Notes: generated from the sequence alone by a model not told the origin. 64,000 nucleotides of DNA from Pectobacterium aquaticum (GCF_003382565.3 NZ_CP086253.1:2666001-2730000); one strand, 5' to 3'; positions 1 to 8,081 are shown, counted from the first letter of the stretch. Numbers and translations: made by a program.

Positions 1-79
1 CCTGAGCGGGCCAAAGCAGAATTTCCTGACCATCTGCCAGCGTGACGCCGCTGGCGGGGCCGGTGTAGCGGTATTTCAT
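1..79 (-). CDS. Phage protein, N-terminal fragment cut by window edge
   Basis: The start codon (ATG read on the minus strand, 77-79) overlaps the TGA stop of the Gp37-like gene upstream, an ATGA arrangement typical of translationally coupled phage genes. The 26 visible residues begin MKYRYTGPASGVTL and continue with a short charged stretch before the window ends. In Mu-like phages a small protein sits between the Gp37-type protein and the tail sheath gene, so it is probably a tail-region protein. The product cannot be named from this fragment. Next gene in line would be expected to be a tail sheath if the block continues in Mu order. Confidence 0.6.
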   Translation of the reverse strand, partial: MKYRYTGPASGVTLADGQEILLWPAQ

Positions 80-543
80 GCGTCTTTCTCCTCATAATTA
101 ACCGTGGTAAGCAGCGGACCATCCGTCTGCTCGCGGTCTTCGATAAAAAGGGTTTCTGTGGTGCAATCGATGGCGTAATGCCAGCATCCTTCGGTGTAAC
201 CAACGTAGCGGTCACGTACTAGCCGAATACCGCGATGACAGTCAGGCAGTCGGTATCCTCCCAGCGCCTGACGGACGGTATCGAGTGTGGCCAGTACGCC
301 GTCTTCGCCATCCAGCTCCGGTAACAGCACGGCAACCATCAGTTGTGGTCGCTGCGTCTGAACCGGAGAATCCACATCTTCCGGTGCGGAAAATTCGGAA
401 CCGCGATACCCCACCAGCACATCGCCAACAGTCAGAAGGTCTGGCACGATCAGAATGTTTTCTGGACAGGACGCAATCCGCCGTGCCGGTAAGTGCTGTT
501 GGAGGCGGGCTATCACCGCATCGATAATTGGTCTGGTATTCAT
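76..543 (-). CDS. Gp37-family phage protein (Mu-like tail region)
   Basis: The 155-residue product resembles the Gp37 family found in Mu/BcepMu-like phages, where the gene lies between the head genes and the tail sheath gene. Visible features are an N-terminal helix (IIDAVIARLQQHLP), a central acidic loop and a C-terminal acidic tail. No enzymatic motif is visible. It follows the terminator at about 683-713 and so starts a separate transcript or depends on readthrough from the lysis block. The gene for the next tail protein overlaps its stop codon. The oddity is its position: in a complete Mu-like phage the terminase, portal, protease and capsid genes would lie immediately upstream, and here they are absent. 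Family assignment is from recalled sequence resemblance and order. Confidence 0.65.
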   Translation of the reverse strand: MNTRPIIDAVIARLQQHLPARRIASCPENILIVPDLLTVGDVLVGYRGSEFSAPEDVDSPVQTQRPQLMVAVLLPELDGEDGVLATLDTVRQALGGYRLPDCHRGIRLVRDRYVGYTEGCWHYAIDCTTETLFIEDREQTDGPLLTTVNYEEKDA

Positions 544-682
544 ATCCGTTCACCCGCTGTGTTGATGGCGCTAGTATCCGGATAAGGGTTGGCAGCGGCT
601 TTTAATCTGTTTTAGAAAAAACAGCGACGTGATTTATTTGATAAAAAAAACCTAATAGACTGAAAAATAAAAAATTATTTCG

Positions 683-713
683 ATAAAAAAAACGCCAACA
701 CAACCGTGCTGGC
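683..713 (-). terminator. Rho-independent terminator after the phage lysis block
   Basis: Read on the minus strand, CGCCAGCAC and GTGTTGGCG pair around a four-base loop (691-713, one G-U pair) and are followed directly by eight T residues (683-690). It lies 62 bases past the stop of the preceding minus-strand gene and before the Gp37-like gene, so it separates lysis from tail-type genes. The flanking 600-690 region is strongly AT-rich with no credible gene. Confidence 0.85.
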
Positions 714-774
714 GTAAAGGAATATGACAATATCGATAACGTGCAAAAACAGAAAAGAAACCAATACAATGGGA

Positions 775-1086
775 TTACCGATCCCAATATTTTTCCGGCC
801 GGGCGATGCCAACCATACAATCAACCGCATATTCCACGACATCTATACCAAGGCGGGTGAGATTCGCCAACCAGACGCCACCTACCTCCTTGGTCAATAC
901 CGCCATCTTGCGATCGGCCAGATAATCCAGTGCGTGACGCAGCTCCGGCGCTGAGGCATCGGCATACAGCCGCTGCATCAACGCTAGCAGGAACATTTCA
1001 TTCGCGGTGTAAGGCCGCGTTTTGTTTAATGCGATAAGCAAGTGCCAACGCATCGATTCCTGTCGGATGCGCTGCGTATCAGCCAT
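775..1086 (-). CDS. Small Mu-like phage protein (VpaChn25_0724 family type)
   Basis: A 103-residue product starting MADTQRIRQESMRWHLL is preferred over the longer frame, whose extra N-terminal residues overlap the upstream gene heavily. It has an all-helical look with a possible winged-helix-like middle (LALMQRLYADASAPELRHALDYLADR), consistent with the small protein that follows the lysis genes and precedes the terminase-associated proteins in BcepMu-like phages. Its function is not established in that family to my knowledge. Its start overlaps the end of the DUF2730-type gene by 8 bases, so it belongs to the same operon as holin, transglycosylase and spanin. It ends just before a strong terminator. 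Confidence 0.6.
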   Translation of the reverse strand: MADTQRIRQESMRWHLLIALNKTRPYTANEMFLLALMQRLYADASAPELRHALDYLADRKMAVLTKEVGGVWLANLTRLGIDVVEYAVDCMVGIARPEKYWDR

Positions 1087-1408
1087 GATTGCCTCCCGAA
1101 TACCGCTGCTGCACCAATTCCAGCTTGTTATAAAGCGCATCCAGCTTGGCTTCGATTACCGTCTGACCACGGATGTAATCCTCACGTCGTACATAAACCA
1201 GCGGTAAATCGGCGCGGAATTCCAGAAATTCACGCTCCAGCCGCGTCCACCCTTGCTCGCTCTTCTGGCGTGCATTTTCCAGGGCGGCAAAACGCTCGTT
1301 CAGTCGCTTTTCAATCTGGGTGAGCAGAATCCGTCCGGCGGCAAACAGGAAACTCATAAACGACAACAACAGGCCGACCAGCGACCAGAATTCCACTTCA
1401 ATCTTCAC
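1079..1408 (-). CDS. DUF2730-type phage membrane protein
   Basis: The 109-residue product has one N-terminal transmembrane segment (about residues 9-28, WSLVGLLLSFMSFLFAAGRI) followed by a long, charged, coiled-coil-prone stretch (LTQIEKRLNERFAALENARQ). This architecture matches the DUF2730 proteins that follow the lysis genes in Mu-like phages. The start overlaps the 3' end of Rz by 11 bases and the stop overlaps the next gene. It could serve as an accessory in lysis or in late assembly, but no role can be read from the sequence. Confidence 0.65.
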   Translation of the reverse strand: MKIEVEFWSLVGLLLSFMSFLFAAGRILLTQIEKRLNERFAALENARQKSEQGWTRLEREFLEFRADLPLVYVRREDYIRGQTVIEAKLDALYNKLELVQQRYSGGNHG

Positions 1409-2072
1409 GTGTTACCTCCCCTGCCTGTTGTAGCGCGTCGATGTAATCCAGCAGCGCGTTAACCTGCGCACTCAGCGCTTGATAGCGCTCTCCGTTGTCG
1501 CTGATGTTGGCGAGAATGTCGCGCTGGGAGACGCCTGAAAGTTGTAATTCGGCGTCAGCGGTTGTGCCGCTGTTGGACGCTGCGCCAGTGCGGCGGGCAG
1601 CGGCGGTAGCGTCTGGGGTACCGTCGGTGGACAGACCGAAAGCGGCGTTGTAGTGCTGCACGAAGCCACGAGTAAACACGCACTGCACAGGCTGAACTTT
1701 GCCTTTTTCGTCAATGTATTGCTGAGTAACATGGTCAATTTTCCGTTGCAGAGCGGCGTTATCCGCCGCCAGTTTTTGACGCGCTGCGACATAGCGCTGT
1801 TCGAGTTGATTCCCACGCTCCACCTGCTGCTGGTATTGCTCCGCCGCCGCGCGTAATAGCTGGTTCTGGGTTTCGGCCTGCTGCTGCTGTAGCAAGTTGA
1901 ATGCCGCCTGCTGTTTCGCCAGCGCGGTATCCCCCAGTGCTTGCGCCAGTTGATAACCCTGATTACGACCGGTCAGATAGACCGCGAGTAGCAACACCAC
2001 GACAAGCAGGACGGCGACCACGCGTGGCGAAAGAAAGGATTTCAGGCTATTGAGAAACAGACTATTCCACAC
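1398..2072 (-). CDS. Rz-like inner-membrane spanin
   Basis: The 224-residue product has a single N-terminal membrane anchor (about residues 15-34, RVVAVLLVVVLLLAVYLTGR) and a very long Gln/Ala-rich periplasmic coiled coil (about 40-130). This is the i-spanin plan: Rz spans the periplasm and joins an outer-membrane lipoprotein to fuse the membranes at the end of lysis. It is longer than the lambda protein (about 150 residues), the extra part being C-terminal. Two facts support the call: it follows a transglycosylase gene, and a shifted frame inside it encodes a lipoprotein with the Rz1 plan (1472-1732). Its start overlaps the transglycosylase gene by 11 bases. Confidence 0.8.
   Translation of the reverse strand: MWNSLFLNSLKSFLSPRVVAVLLVVVLLLAVYLTGRNQGYQLAQALGDTALAKQQAAFNLLQQQQAETQNQLLRAAAEQYQQQVERGNQLEQRYVAARQKLAADNAALQRKIDHVTQQYIDEKGKVQPVQCVFTRGFVQHYNAAFGLSTDGTPDATAAARRTGAASNSGTTADAELQLSGVSQRDILANISDNGERYQALSAQVNALLDYIDALQQAGEVTRED
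1472..1732 (-). CDS. Rz1-like outer-membrane spanin lipoprotein nested inside Rz
   Basis: An 86-residue frame lies wholly inside the Rz gene in a different reading frame. Starting at the internal Met (1732), the protein has a basic N-terminus, a short hydrophobic core and a lipobox ending LLVASC, followed by a Pro/Thr-rich segment (STTTPLSVCPPTVPQTLPPL). That is the classic o-spanin plan: a lipoprotein signal peptide and a proline-rich mature chain that binds the Rz C-terminal coiled coil. Upstream in-frame Met codons exist (1816, 1792), but they would bury the signal peptide. Nested Rz/Rz1 pairs are known from lambda. Confidence 0.8.
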   Translation of the reverse strand: MLLSNTLTKKAKFSLCSACLLVASCSTTTPLSVCPPTVPQTLPPLPAALAQRPTAAQPLTPNYNFQASPSATFSPTSATTESAIKR

Positions 2073-2673
2073 AGCTCGCCCTCCCCCAGCTCAAATACCG
2101 TGGCGCCAGCTGATGCAAAATGCGGTCGGGATAATGACGGTTTTCACGCCAGTTGGCAGCACTGCGCCCGGCATTGACGGTTTCCACATGACCAAACCAG
2201 CGGAGTATGTCCTTCTTGGCGATCTTCGCGCGCTGCTTATCACGCTGTAACCAGCCAAGCCCGCCGTTGTAGGACGACAAGGTCATCGCCATACGTTCGC
2301 AGTCGTTGCTGGCGCTGATTCGTGTCCACAGCCAGCGATCGTAGCCCGTCAGAGCACGAATAGCCCAGGCAGGATTAAACGGTTGATTAGCGCGAAGTTC
2401 AGGAACGATACCGCTAAACCAGTCGGCGGTGGTCGGCATAAACTGCGCCAGCCCCTGCGCACCGACGGGTGAAACGGCCCGAGGATTCCAGCCGCTTTCC
2501 TGATGCAACTGCGCCGCAAAGTCAGCAATCGGGGCATTCATGCCCCAATCCAACCGTGCACTGCGTATCACATCACTGCGATACGCCTGCGCAGCACGAG
2601 GGATCGTGTCGGCGCAGACCGTCGCGCTAAAAAGCATCGGGCTAAAAAACAGCGTGATGAGGAGGTGTCGCAT
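2062..2673 (-). CDS. Phage lytic transglycosylase (SLT fold), exported
   Basis: The 203-residue product has an N-terminal signal peptide (residues 1 to about 21, ending SATVCA) and an SLT domain with the catalytic glutamate in HQESGWNP followed by GAQGLAQFMP, the typical ES...GLMQ signature. It would cleave the peptidoglycan glycan chain between MurNAc and GlcNAc with formation of 1,6-anhydroMurNAc. The signal peptide means it may reach the periplasm through Sec rather than only through the holin. It sits between the putative holin gene (one-base gap) and Rz, in a standard lysis cassette. Transglycosylase endolysins of this type occur in BcepMu-like phages. Confidence 0.8.
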   Translation of the reverse strand: MRHLLITLFFSPMLFSATVCADTIPRAAQAYRSDVIRSARLDWGMNAPIADFAAQLHQESGWNPRAVSPVGAQGLAQFMPTTADWFSGIVPELRANQPFNPAWAIRALTGYDRWLWTRISASNDCERMAMTLSSYNGGLGWLQRDKQRAKIAKKDILRWFGHVETVNAGRSAANWRENRHYPDRILHQLAPRYLSWGRASCVE

Positions 2674-2674
2674 A

Positions 2675-3004
2675 TCACAACCCCATCGCTACGCCGATGC
2701 AAACGGCTGACACAATCAGCGCACGTCGTAACATCGCGGCGGCAAATACGGTGTGGTGGCCGTCCCGAACCGGAAAACGTCCACGCGGTACAGGTTCATC
2801 ACCTTGTTCGAGGAACAGACCGGGACGCGCTTTAGGAAACAGCGAACGATCCAGCCAATAGCCTAATACCGCAGCGAGTGAAATAAGCGAGAGCTTATAG
2901 ACGGTGACGGGAAGCTGTTGCGGTGAAATCAGCCCGATAACAGCAAAGAGAAAAGCGGATGTCACAATCCAGCCGGTAAGACGCGGTTTTTTGATTTTTT
3001 TCAC
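2675..3004 (-). CDS. Putative phage holin, three to four membrane segments
   Basis: The 109-residue product shows hydrophobic segments at about residues 11-27, 33-50 and 88-108, with a charged middle loop (KARPGLFLEQGDEPVPRGRF). Small size, membrane topology and position immediately upstream of an SLT endolysin and Rz/Rz1 support a holin that would depolarise or permeabilise the inner membrane. The family is not recognised by sequence with certainty. It is the first gene of the minus-strand phage block, so its promoter should lie in 3005-3220. A good ribosome-binding sequence (GGAGGC on the minus strand near 3011-3016) precedes the start. Confidence 0.6.
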   Translation of the reverse strand: MKKIKKPRLTGWIVTSAFLFAVIGLISPQQLPVTVYKLSLISLAAVLGYWLDRSLFPKARPGLFLEQGDEPVPRGRFPVRDGHHTVFAAAMLRRALIVSAVCIGVAMGL

Positions 3005-3175
3005 GATAAAGCCTCCTGATAAGAATGGAGGCCATTATGCAAAATGCAGGGGTTTGATGATTTTAAAGGAGTTTACGTATTACTAAGACGCAAGATCCCA
3101 CAGAATTGAACCCTTTCTATTCGTCATCCCTTTCTAGTCTTCATCCTTCACGTTGCCCATACGTAGACTTCCTGC

Positions 3176-3217
3176 TGATAAAAATCATAACCGATTATCC
3201 GTATATGATTTTTATCA
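3176..3217. promoter_or_regulatory. Pair of FNR-core-like palindromes spaced 30 bp
   Basis: TGAT-AAAA-ATCA (3176-3187) and TGAT-TTTT-ATCA (3206-3217) both match the core TGAT-N4-ATCA of FNR-class sites, though neither carries the complete TTGAT-N4-ATCAA. Their centres are 30 bp apart, about three helical turns. Together they also form a perfect 13-bp inverted repeat (3177-3189 with 3204-3216). They lie between the end of prtF and the first gene of the phage block, so they could control the phage genes or form a hairpin in prtF mRNA. There is no T-run. Confidence 0.4.
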
Positions 3218-3223
3218 TCTGTT

Positions 3224-4591
3224 TTAGTTTCTGCTGATCTTGTTGTTGGATAATGACGTTGTTGCTGGCTGAAACCAGGCTGCCAGCTCCAGAATATCTT
3301 TCTCGTTTAGCGTACCTGCGGTATAGCGCAGTAATAGCCACGCCTGAAGCCAGCTGTATTTCGCTTCTGCCAGCTCTCGTCGGGCGTTATACCAATCCTG
3401 TTCGGCCAGCAAAATATCCAGATTGATACGTTCTCCGCCTGCGACACTCAACCGCGTGGCGTTGACCGCTTCTTGCGCCGACGAGGCCGTCATTTGCCAG
3501 GCCTTAATTTTCGCCGACCCGTTGTTATACAAGTTGTAGTATTTTTTCAATTCCGCCAGCGTTTTCTTGGTTTGGTCGTCCAGCTCCGCCTGACTTTGCT
3601 GATATTCCGCCGCGGCCTGCCGCATCGATGCCGAGACGGAACCACCGGAATAAAGTGGGACATTCAGCTGCAAACCGACGCTCTGCGTGTCGTATTTCTG
3701 GTTGTAGTTGTATTCACTTTCCGAACGGCTATTGCGCGACGATGCCACCAGCGACAACGTAGGTAAATGCCCAGCGCGGCTGCGTTCGATTTCATAGCGG
3801 CTAACCGCCAGCCCCTCGCGCTGTGTCGCCAGTTTGGCATTGTGCTGCACGGCAAGATCGCGCCACTGTGCCAGTGTCTGCTTACTTGACTCCGCAGACG
3901 GCGGTTGAGTGAGCGCCAGAGGATACAGCGTCGTAATATCCAGCGCCGTCCCCGTCATATTTTCCAGATCGGTGATCGCAGCATCCAGATTGTCCTGTTG
4001 TTCAATGCGCTGCGCTTCGATCAGCGTAAAACGCGCTTCCGTTTCCCGCACATCCGTTAGCGTACCTTCACCCGCCAGCAGCAGACGTTTATTCAGCGCC
4101 AGCTGTTCCCGATAGGCCCGCTGCTGCGCATCCAGCAATTGCAGCTTTTCCTGCGCCAGCAGCGCGCTGCTCCAGGCTTGATATAACCGCACCATCAAAT
4201 CCTGACTGCGATCGCGAAAACGCTGATCGGCCATCAGCGTGCGGGCAACACCTTGCTGATAACGCGCCCAAGCCGCATAGTCCAGCAGCGGCTGGCGCAG
4301 TGACAGCGTTGACGTGTAGCTGTCATAATCGCGTTTTAGCGTGTTACCCGTGAAGCTATCTGTTTGGGTGACTTTGGAATGGCTGCGGTTAGCGTTATAG
4401 CCATACTGGAGATTGGGAAGCAGATTGGCACGCCCGATCGTTTCTTCTTCCTGACCCGCGGCATGCTCGAACCCCGCCGCACGAAACTGCGCGTCGTTAC
4501 GTAGCGCTAACTCCCAGGCATCAAGCAGCCCTAATGCGTTGGCACCCGAAGAAAGCAGCCCAAACAGCACGATTATCGCGATCCTTTGCAT
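3224..4591 (-). CDS. prtF: Type I secretion outer-membrane protein PrtF (TolC family)
   Basis: The 455-residue product begins with a signal peptide (ends SSGANA) and then LGLLDAWELALRNDAQFRAA, the usual first helix of TolC-family channels. Two repeats rich in long helices (about 25-220 and 225-430) give the trimeric beta-barrel plus alpha-barrel. With PrtD and PrtE it forms a channel across both membranes for export of the protease encoded upstream. It starts two bases after prtE stops, so the genes are cotranslated. Specific assignment to PrtF rather than TolC rests on the prt operon context. No terminator with a T-run follows, only the inverted repeat at 3177-3216. Confidence 0.92.
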   Translation of the reverse strand: MQRIAIIVLFGLLSSGANALGLLDAWELALRNDAQFRAAGFEHAAGQEEETIGRANLLPNLQYGYNANRSHSKVTQTDSFTGNTLKRDYDSYTSTLSLRQPLLDYAAWARYQQGVARTLMADQRFRDRSQDLMVRLYQAWSSALLAQEKLQLLDAQQRAYREQLALNKRLLLAGEGTLTDVRETEARFTLIEAQRIEQQDNLDAAITDLENMTGTALDITTLYPLALTQPPSAESSKQTLAQWRDLAVQHNAKLATQREGLAVSRYEIERSRAGHLPTLSLVASSRNSRSESEYNYNQKYDTQSVGLQLNVPLYSGGSVSASMRQAAAEYQQSQAELDDQTKKTLAELKKYYNLYNNGSAKIKAWQMTASSAQEAVNATRLSVAGGERINLDILLAEQDWYNARRELAEAKYSWLQAWLLLRYTAGTLNEKDILELAAWFQPATTSLSNNKISRN

Positions 4592-4593
4592 GA

Positions 4594-5943
4594 TTATTCT
4601 TCCGTTAATGCCAGATGCAGGCGATCCATTAAAGGCTTAAAGAGATAATTGACGAACGACCGTTCTCCGGTACGAACAAACCCTTGCACCGGCATACCGG
4701 GCTTGACTTCCAGCCCTTCCAGCGCACGTTTCCCGGCCTCATCCACCTGAACGCGCAGGCTGTAATAAGGGGAACCGTCTCGCTCATCCAGCAGGCGGTC
4801 GGCGGACAGCAGCTCGACCGTTCCTGCCACGCGCGGCGTCGTACTCTGGTTAAACGCGACGAACTGAAGTTCAACCGGTAATCCCGGCCAGACTTTATCC
4901 ACCAGCTCTACGGGTAGACGCGCATCCACGAATAAAGGCTGGTCATCCGGCACGATCTCCAGAAGCGTCTGACCCGGCGCGATCACACCGCCTTCCGTAA
5001 ACACTTTCAGCCCGACCACCGTGCCGGAAACCGGTGCGCGCATCTGAATATTCGCCAGATTGAAATCGGCTTTTTCCTTCTTGCTACCCACATCGCTCAG
5101 CAGCGCCCGCACGTCCGCCAGTTCGCTGTTCACTTCTTTGTCGTATTCCTGCTGGCGCTGGGCGATCAGCAGCGTTTGTTGTTCAATATCACGACGGGTA
5201 CGATTAATATCTCCCGCCAGTTGGGCGATATCGCCGTTAAGCTGCGCCAGCAGACGTTCGTTTTCCAGCATTTTGTTGCGCGGGACATAATTTTCCGCCG
5301 CCAGTGAGCGTAGCCCTTGCAGCTGTTGTTCCAGCGTCTCCCGCTGTTTCTGCTTACTGGACATCACCTGACGCTGGGCGCTGAGTGATGCCTCCATCCC
5401 TGCGATGCTCGATCGCATTCCTTCCGCTTCAAGCTTGAGCGACTGCTGACGGCTGTGCAGTAAATCACGCTGTAATGCCGTAATCACGCGCATCTCCGGC
5501 TTGTCCACTAGCGGTTGCAGGCGAGGCGTCATCACCATGTCACTCAGGCGTTGCTGCTCGGCAAGCAGCCGACCTTCACGCGCCACCAGCTGTAAATACT
5601 GACCATCCAGCCCTTCACTCGCCGAACGCGCATCGACCTCATTCAGCGTGAGCAGAATCTGACCGGCATCAACTCTGTCGCCGTCTTTCACCTGGATTTT
5701 ATCGACGATACCGCCCTGATTGTGTTGCACAACTTTGCGGTTACCGGAAATCACAACGCTGCCATTAACCATGACGCCCTTGTCCAGCGGTGCAAACAGC
5801 GCCCACAGAAGAAAACCGCCGAACCCGGCGAGCACCAGCAACCACCCCAGACGCACGGCACGTTTTTCATCGCGCCGCGCCGTCTGGTTCATACTCTCTT
5901 CGCTTATTTCTGATGCGGACATGTCTTTCCCTGTATTCGTCAT
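4594..5943 (-). CDS. prtE: Type I secretion membrane fusion protein PrtE (HlyD family)
   Basis: The 449-residue product has a cytoplasmic N-terminus, one membrane segment (about residues 33-52, LGWLLVLAGFGGFLLWALFA), a lipoyl-type hairpin half (VVQHNQGGIVDKIQVKDGD), a long coiled coil (about 115-290) and the second lipoyl/beta-barrel half (MRAPVSGTVVGLKVFTEGGV). This is the standard adaptor plan that bridges the ABC transporter and the TolC-like channel. It begins six bases after prtD ends and finishes two bases before prtF. Family members serve serralysin, lipase and haemophore exporters; the adjacent protease and inhibitor point to protease export. Confidence 0.93.
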   Translation of the reverse strand: MTNTGKDMSASEISEESMNQTARRDEKRAVRLGWLLVLAGFGGFLLWALFAPLDKGVMVNGSVVISGNRKVVQHNQGGIVDKIQVKDGDRVDAGQILLTLNEVDARSASEGLDGQYLQLVAREGRLLAEQQRLSDMVMTPRLQPLVDKPEMRVITALQRDLLHSRQQSLKLEAEGMRSSIAGMEASLSAQRQVMSSKQKQRETLEQQLQGLRSLAAENYVPRNKMLENERLLAQLNGDIAQLAGDINRTRRDIEQQTLLIAQRQQEYDKEVNSELADVRALLSDVGSKKEKADFNLANIQMRAPVSGTVVGLKVFTEGGVIAPGQTLLEIVPDDQPLFVDARLPVELVDKVWPGLPVELQFVAFNQSTTPRVAGTVELLSADRLLDERDGSPYYSLRVQVDEAGKRALEGLEVKPGMPVQGFVRTGERSFVNYLFKPLMDRLHLALTEE

Positions 5944-5949
5944 TCCCTG

Positions 5950-7677
5950 TTACGGCTGGACAGCGGCAGCAGGTGTCATTTGTGCTTGATTAGCGGCACG
6001 ACGCGGCTGCAATTCGTTCAGAATGTCGCGCGCTGGCCCAAAGCGCTGTTGCTTACCCTGATTGAGCACCAGAATTTTATGCGCCAGCGTGGTTAATGCA
6101 GGACGATGGGTAATCAGTATCACCGTCGCACCCCGCTTCTGAAGATGCGAGATCGCCTGCGCCAGTGCCATTTCACCTTCGTTGTCGAGGCTGGAGTTCG
6201 GCTCATCAAGTACCAGCAGGCAGGGCTCGCCATACACCGCACGGGCCAGAGCGATACGCTGCCGTTGCCCGCCCGACAGCCCGTTGCCGTCAGCACCAAG
6301 AGGTGTATCATATCCCTGCGGCTGGCTAAGAATCATTTCGTGGACGCCAGCCAGCTTCGCCGCCGCGACAATTTTTTCCGCGTCATGCTCGCCAAAGCGG
6401 GAAATATTCTCCGCCAGCGTGCCTTTAAACAGCTGTACGTCCTGTGGCAGGTAACCCATTGCCGGGCCAAACGCCGTTTTATCCACCTGACTGAGATCGG
6501 CCCCATCCAACCGCACCTTGCCACGCGTCGGTGTTTGCGTCGCAACCAGCAGACGTGCCAGCGTCGATTTACCTGAACCCGATGCGCCCAGAATCACCAA
6601 CGTTTCTCCCGCCTGAAGCGAGAAATGGATATCCTGCAATCGTGATGCCCCTTGCGGCGTCTGCAATAACACATTCTCGACGCTAAGCTGACCAACCGGT
6701 GCGGGCAGCGCCATCGCCTCCGCTTTAGGCGGATAAGCTGTCATGATACGGCTGAGTCGAGACCAGGCTTGCCGCGCACTGCTCAGCGGTTTCCAAATCC
6801 CGATAAACTGATCGATAGGGCTCAACACGCGCCCAACAAGAATTGACCCCGCAATCATCATCCCCGGCGTAATTTCGCCCTTAATCGCTAACATGGCCCC
6901 CACACCGAGCATCAGCGATTGCAGAAAAATACGTGCATGTTTTGATGCAGCCCCGACAACCGCGGCACGCTCACTTGCCAGATTTTGCAGCGTAATAAAA
7001 CGGTAGTGTTGCCCCAGCCAACGGCGGCGCAGATTAGGCAGCATCCCCATCGATTCAATGACTTCGGCATTACGCAGTTGCGTATCCGCAAGATGGGTTG
7101 CCTGTAGCGCTTCGTGATTTGCCTCTTCCAAAGGCGACGTAGTGAGATACTGGTTCAGCCATGCCAGCAGCACCAGCACCACCGTTCCCCCTAGCGCCAA
7201 TAGGCCGAGAACCGGATGGATCAGGAATAGCACGAATAAAAAGAAGGGAAACCAGGGAATATCGAAGAAGGCAAACAGTGAGTTGCCCGTAATAAACTGC
7301 CGCAGTAGCGTGAGATCGTTCAGCGCCTGACCGGCTTTGGCCTCACCGGCCTCCAGATTGCGCTCAAATGCGGCGTTGAAAACCTGTTGATTCAGTTGTA
7401 GGTCGATCCGAGTGCCGAGCCTTACGACCACCAGGCTTCGCACCCATTCGAGTGCCGCCATGAATATCCCCAGACCGGCAATCAGCAGGGTGAGCATCAG
7501 CAACGTGGTGCCATTCCCCGAAGCCAGTACGCGATCGTAAACCTGAAGCATATAAATCGAAGGCGACAGCATCAGTAGATTAACGATGGCGCTGAAAATC
7601 CCAATGCTCCAAAAGCTGCGCCGGAAAGGACGCAGTATACTCAACAACGAACGTTCCTTATTTGCTAGTTGACTCAC
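5950..7677 (-). CDS. prtD: Type I secretion ABC transporter PrtD
   Basis: The 575-residue protein fuses a six-helix membrane domain (about 20-290) to one ATPase domain: Walker A GASGSGKST (364-372), signature LSGGQ (467-471), Walker B LLVLDEP (487-493) and the ITHRP histidine switch. As a dimer it recognises the C-terminal secretion signal of the protease and powers export through PrtE/PrtF. The start codon is GTG, read on the minus strand at 7675-7677, with an AGGAG sequence about ten bases upstream; an ATG alternative would remove the first helix region. It follows inh by 17 bases. Absence of a C39 peptidase domain agrees with substrates carrying uncleaved C-terminal signals. Confidence 0.94.
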   Translation of the reverse strand: MSQLANKERSLLSILRPFRRSFWSIGIFSAIVNLLMLSPSIYMLQVYDRVLASGNGTTLLMLTLLIAGLGIFMAALEWVRSLVVVRLGTRIDLQLNQQVFNAAFERNLEAGEAKAGQALNDLTLLRQFITGNSLFAFFDIPWFPFFLFVLFLIHPVLGLLALGGTVVLVLLAWLNQYLTTSPLEEANHEALQATHLADTQLRNAEVIESMGMLPNLRRRWLGQHYRFITLQNLASERAAVVGAASKHARIFLQSLMLGVGAMLAIKGEITPGMMIAGSILVGRVLSPIDQFIGIWKPLSSARQAWSRLSRIMTAYPPKAEAMALPAPVGQLSVENVLLQTPQGASRLQDIHFSLQAGETLVILGASGSGKSTLARLLVATQTPTRGKVRLDGADLSQVDKTAFGPAMGYLPQDVQLFKGTLAENISRFGEHDAEKIVAAAKLAGVHEMILSQPQGYDTPLGADGNGLSGGQRQRIALARAVYGEPCLLVLDEPNSSLDNEGEMALAQAISHLQKRGATVILITHRPALTTLAHKILVLNQGKQQRFGPARDILNELQPRRAANQAQMTPAAAVQP

Positions 7678-7694
7678 TGCGTTTGCCTCTCCTG

Positions 7695-8057
7695 TCAGGG
7701 CTGTTTATGCAACGTACGTGCACTGCCATCAGGCAATATCAGCGTATAGCCCTCTTTTTCCTTACTAAAGAACGCCACGGACTGGCCCTGTTCTTTCGTC
7801 AGCGTGATACCGTCCGGCGTCGGCCTCCAGCCTGCTGGTACATCAGATAGCAGCGCTTTTAAACACAGTGCGTCACCTTCAAAGCGCCAGGTGTTATCCG
7901 CTAACGGCGTATTGTGTAGTACAACCTCGCACTGTTGTTCCCCACCGCGCAATTGCCATACGCCGCTTAGTTCACTTGCTGAAGGCAACTTCAAACTACT
8001 CGCCATACATCCCCCGCTGATTGCACTTAACAACGCCGCGATGATTAACTTTTTCAT
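7695..8057 (-). CDS. inh: Periplasmic serralysin inhibitor Inh
   Basis: The 120-residue product has a signal peptide (ending near GGCMA) and a mature chain beginning SSLKLPSASELSGVW, the well-known start of the Erwinia protease inhibitor, whose N-terminal residues enter the active-site cleft of serralysins. Two cysteines (in QQCEV and ALCLKA) fit the conserved disulphide of the eight-stranded beta-barrel. It protects the periplasm from protease that leaks before export. The gene lies between prtW and prtD. Expression may be lowered relative to prtW by the hairpin at 8082-8106. The SGGC sequence is lipobox-like, so lipidation is possible but not expected for this family. Confidence 0.93.
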   Translation of the reverse strand: MKKLIIAALLSAISGGCMASSLKLPSASELSGVWQLRGGEQQCEVVLHNTPLADNTWRFEGDALCLKALLSDVPAGWRPTPDGITLTKEQGQSVAFFSKEKEGYTLILPDGSARTLHKQP

Positions 8058-8081
8058 AGTGGCCCCAAGTCGATAACAGAA

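Noticed and set aside
602..820. 72-codon Phe/Leu-rich minus-strand frame
   Set aside because: It spans a terminator and AT-rich DNA and overlaps the end of the small phage gene; its hydrophobicity comes from A/T tracts.
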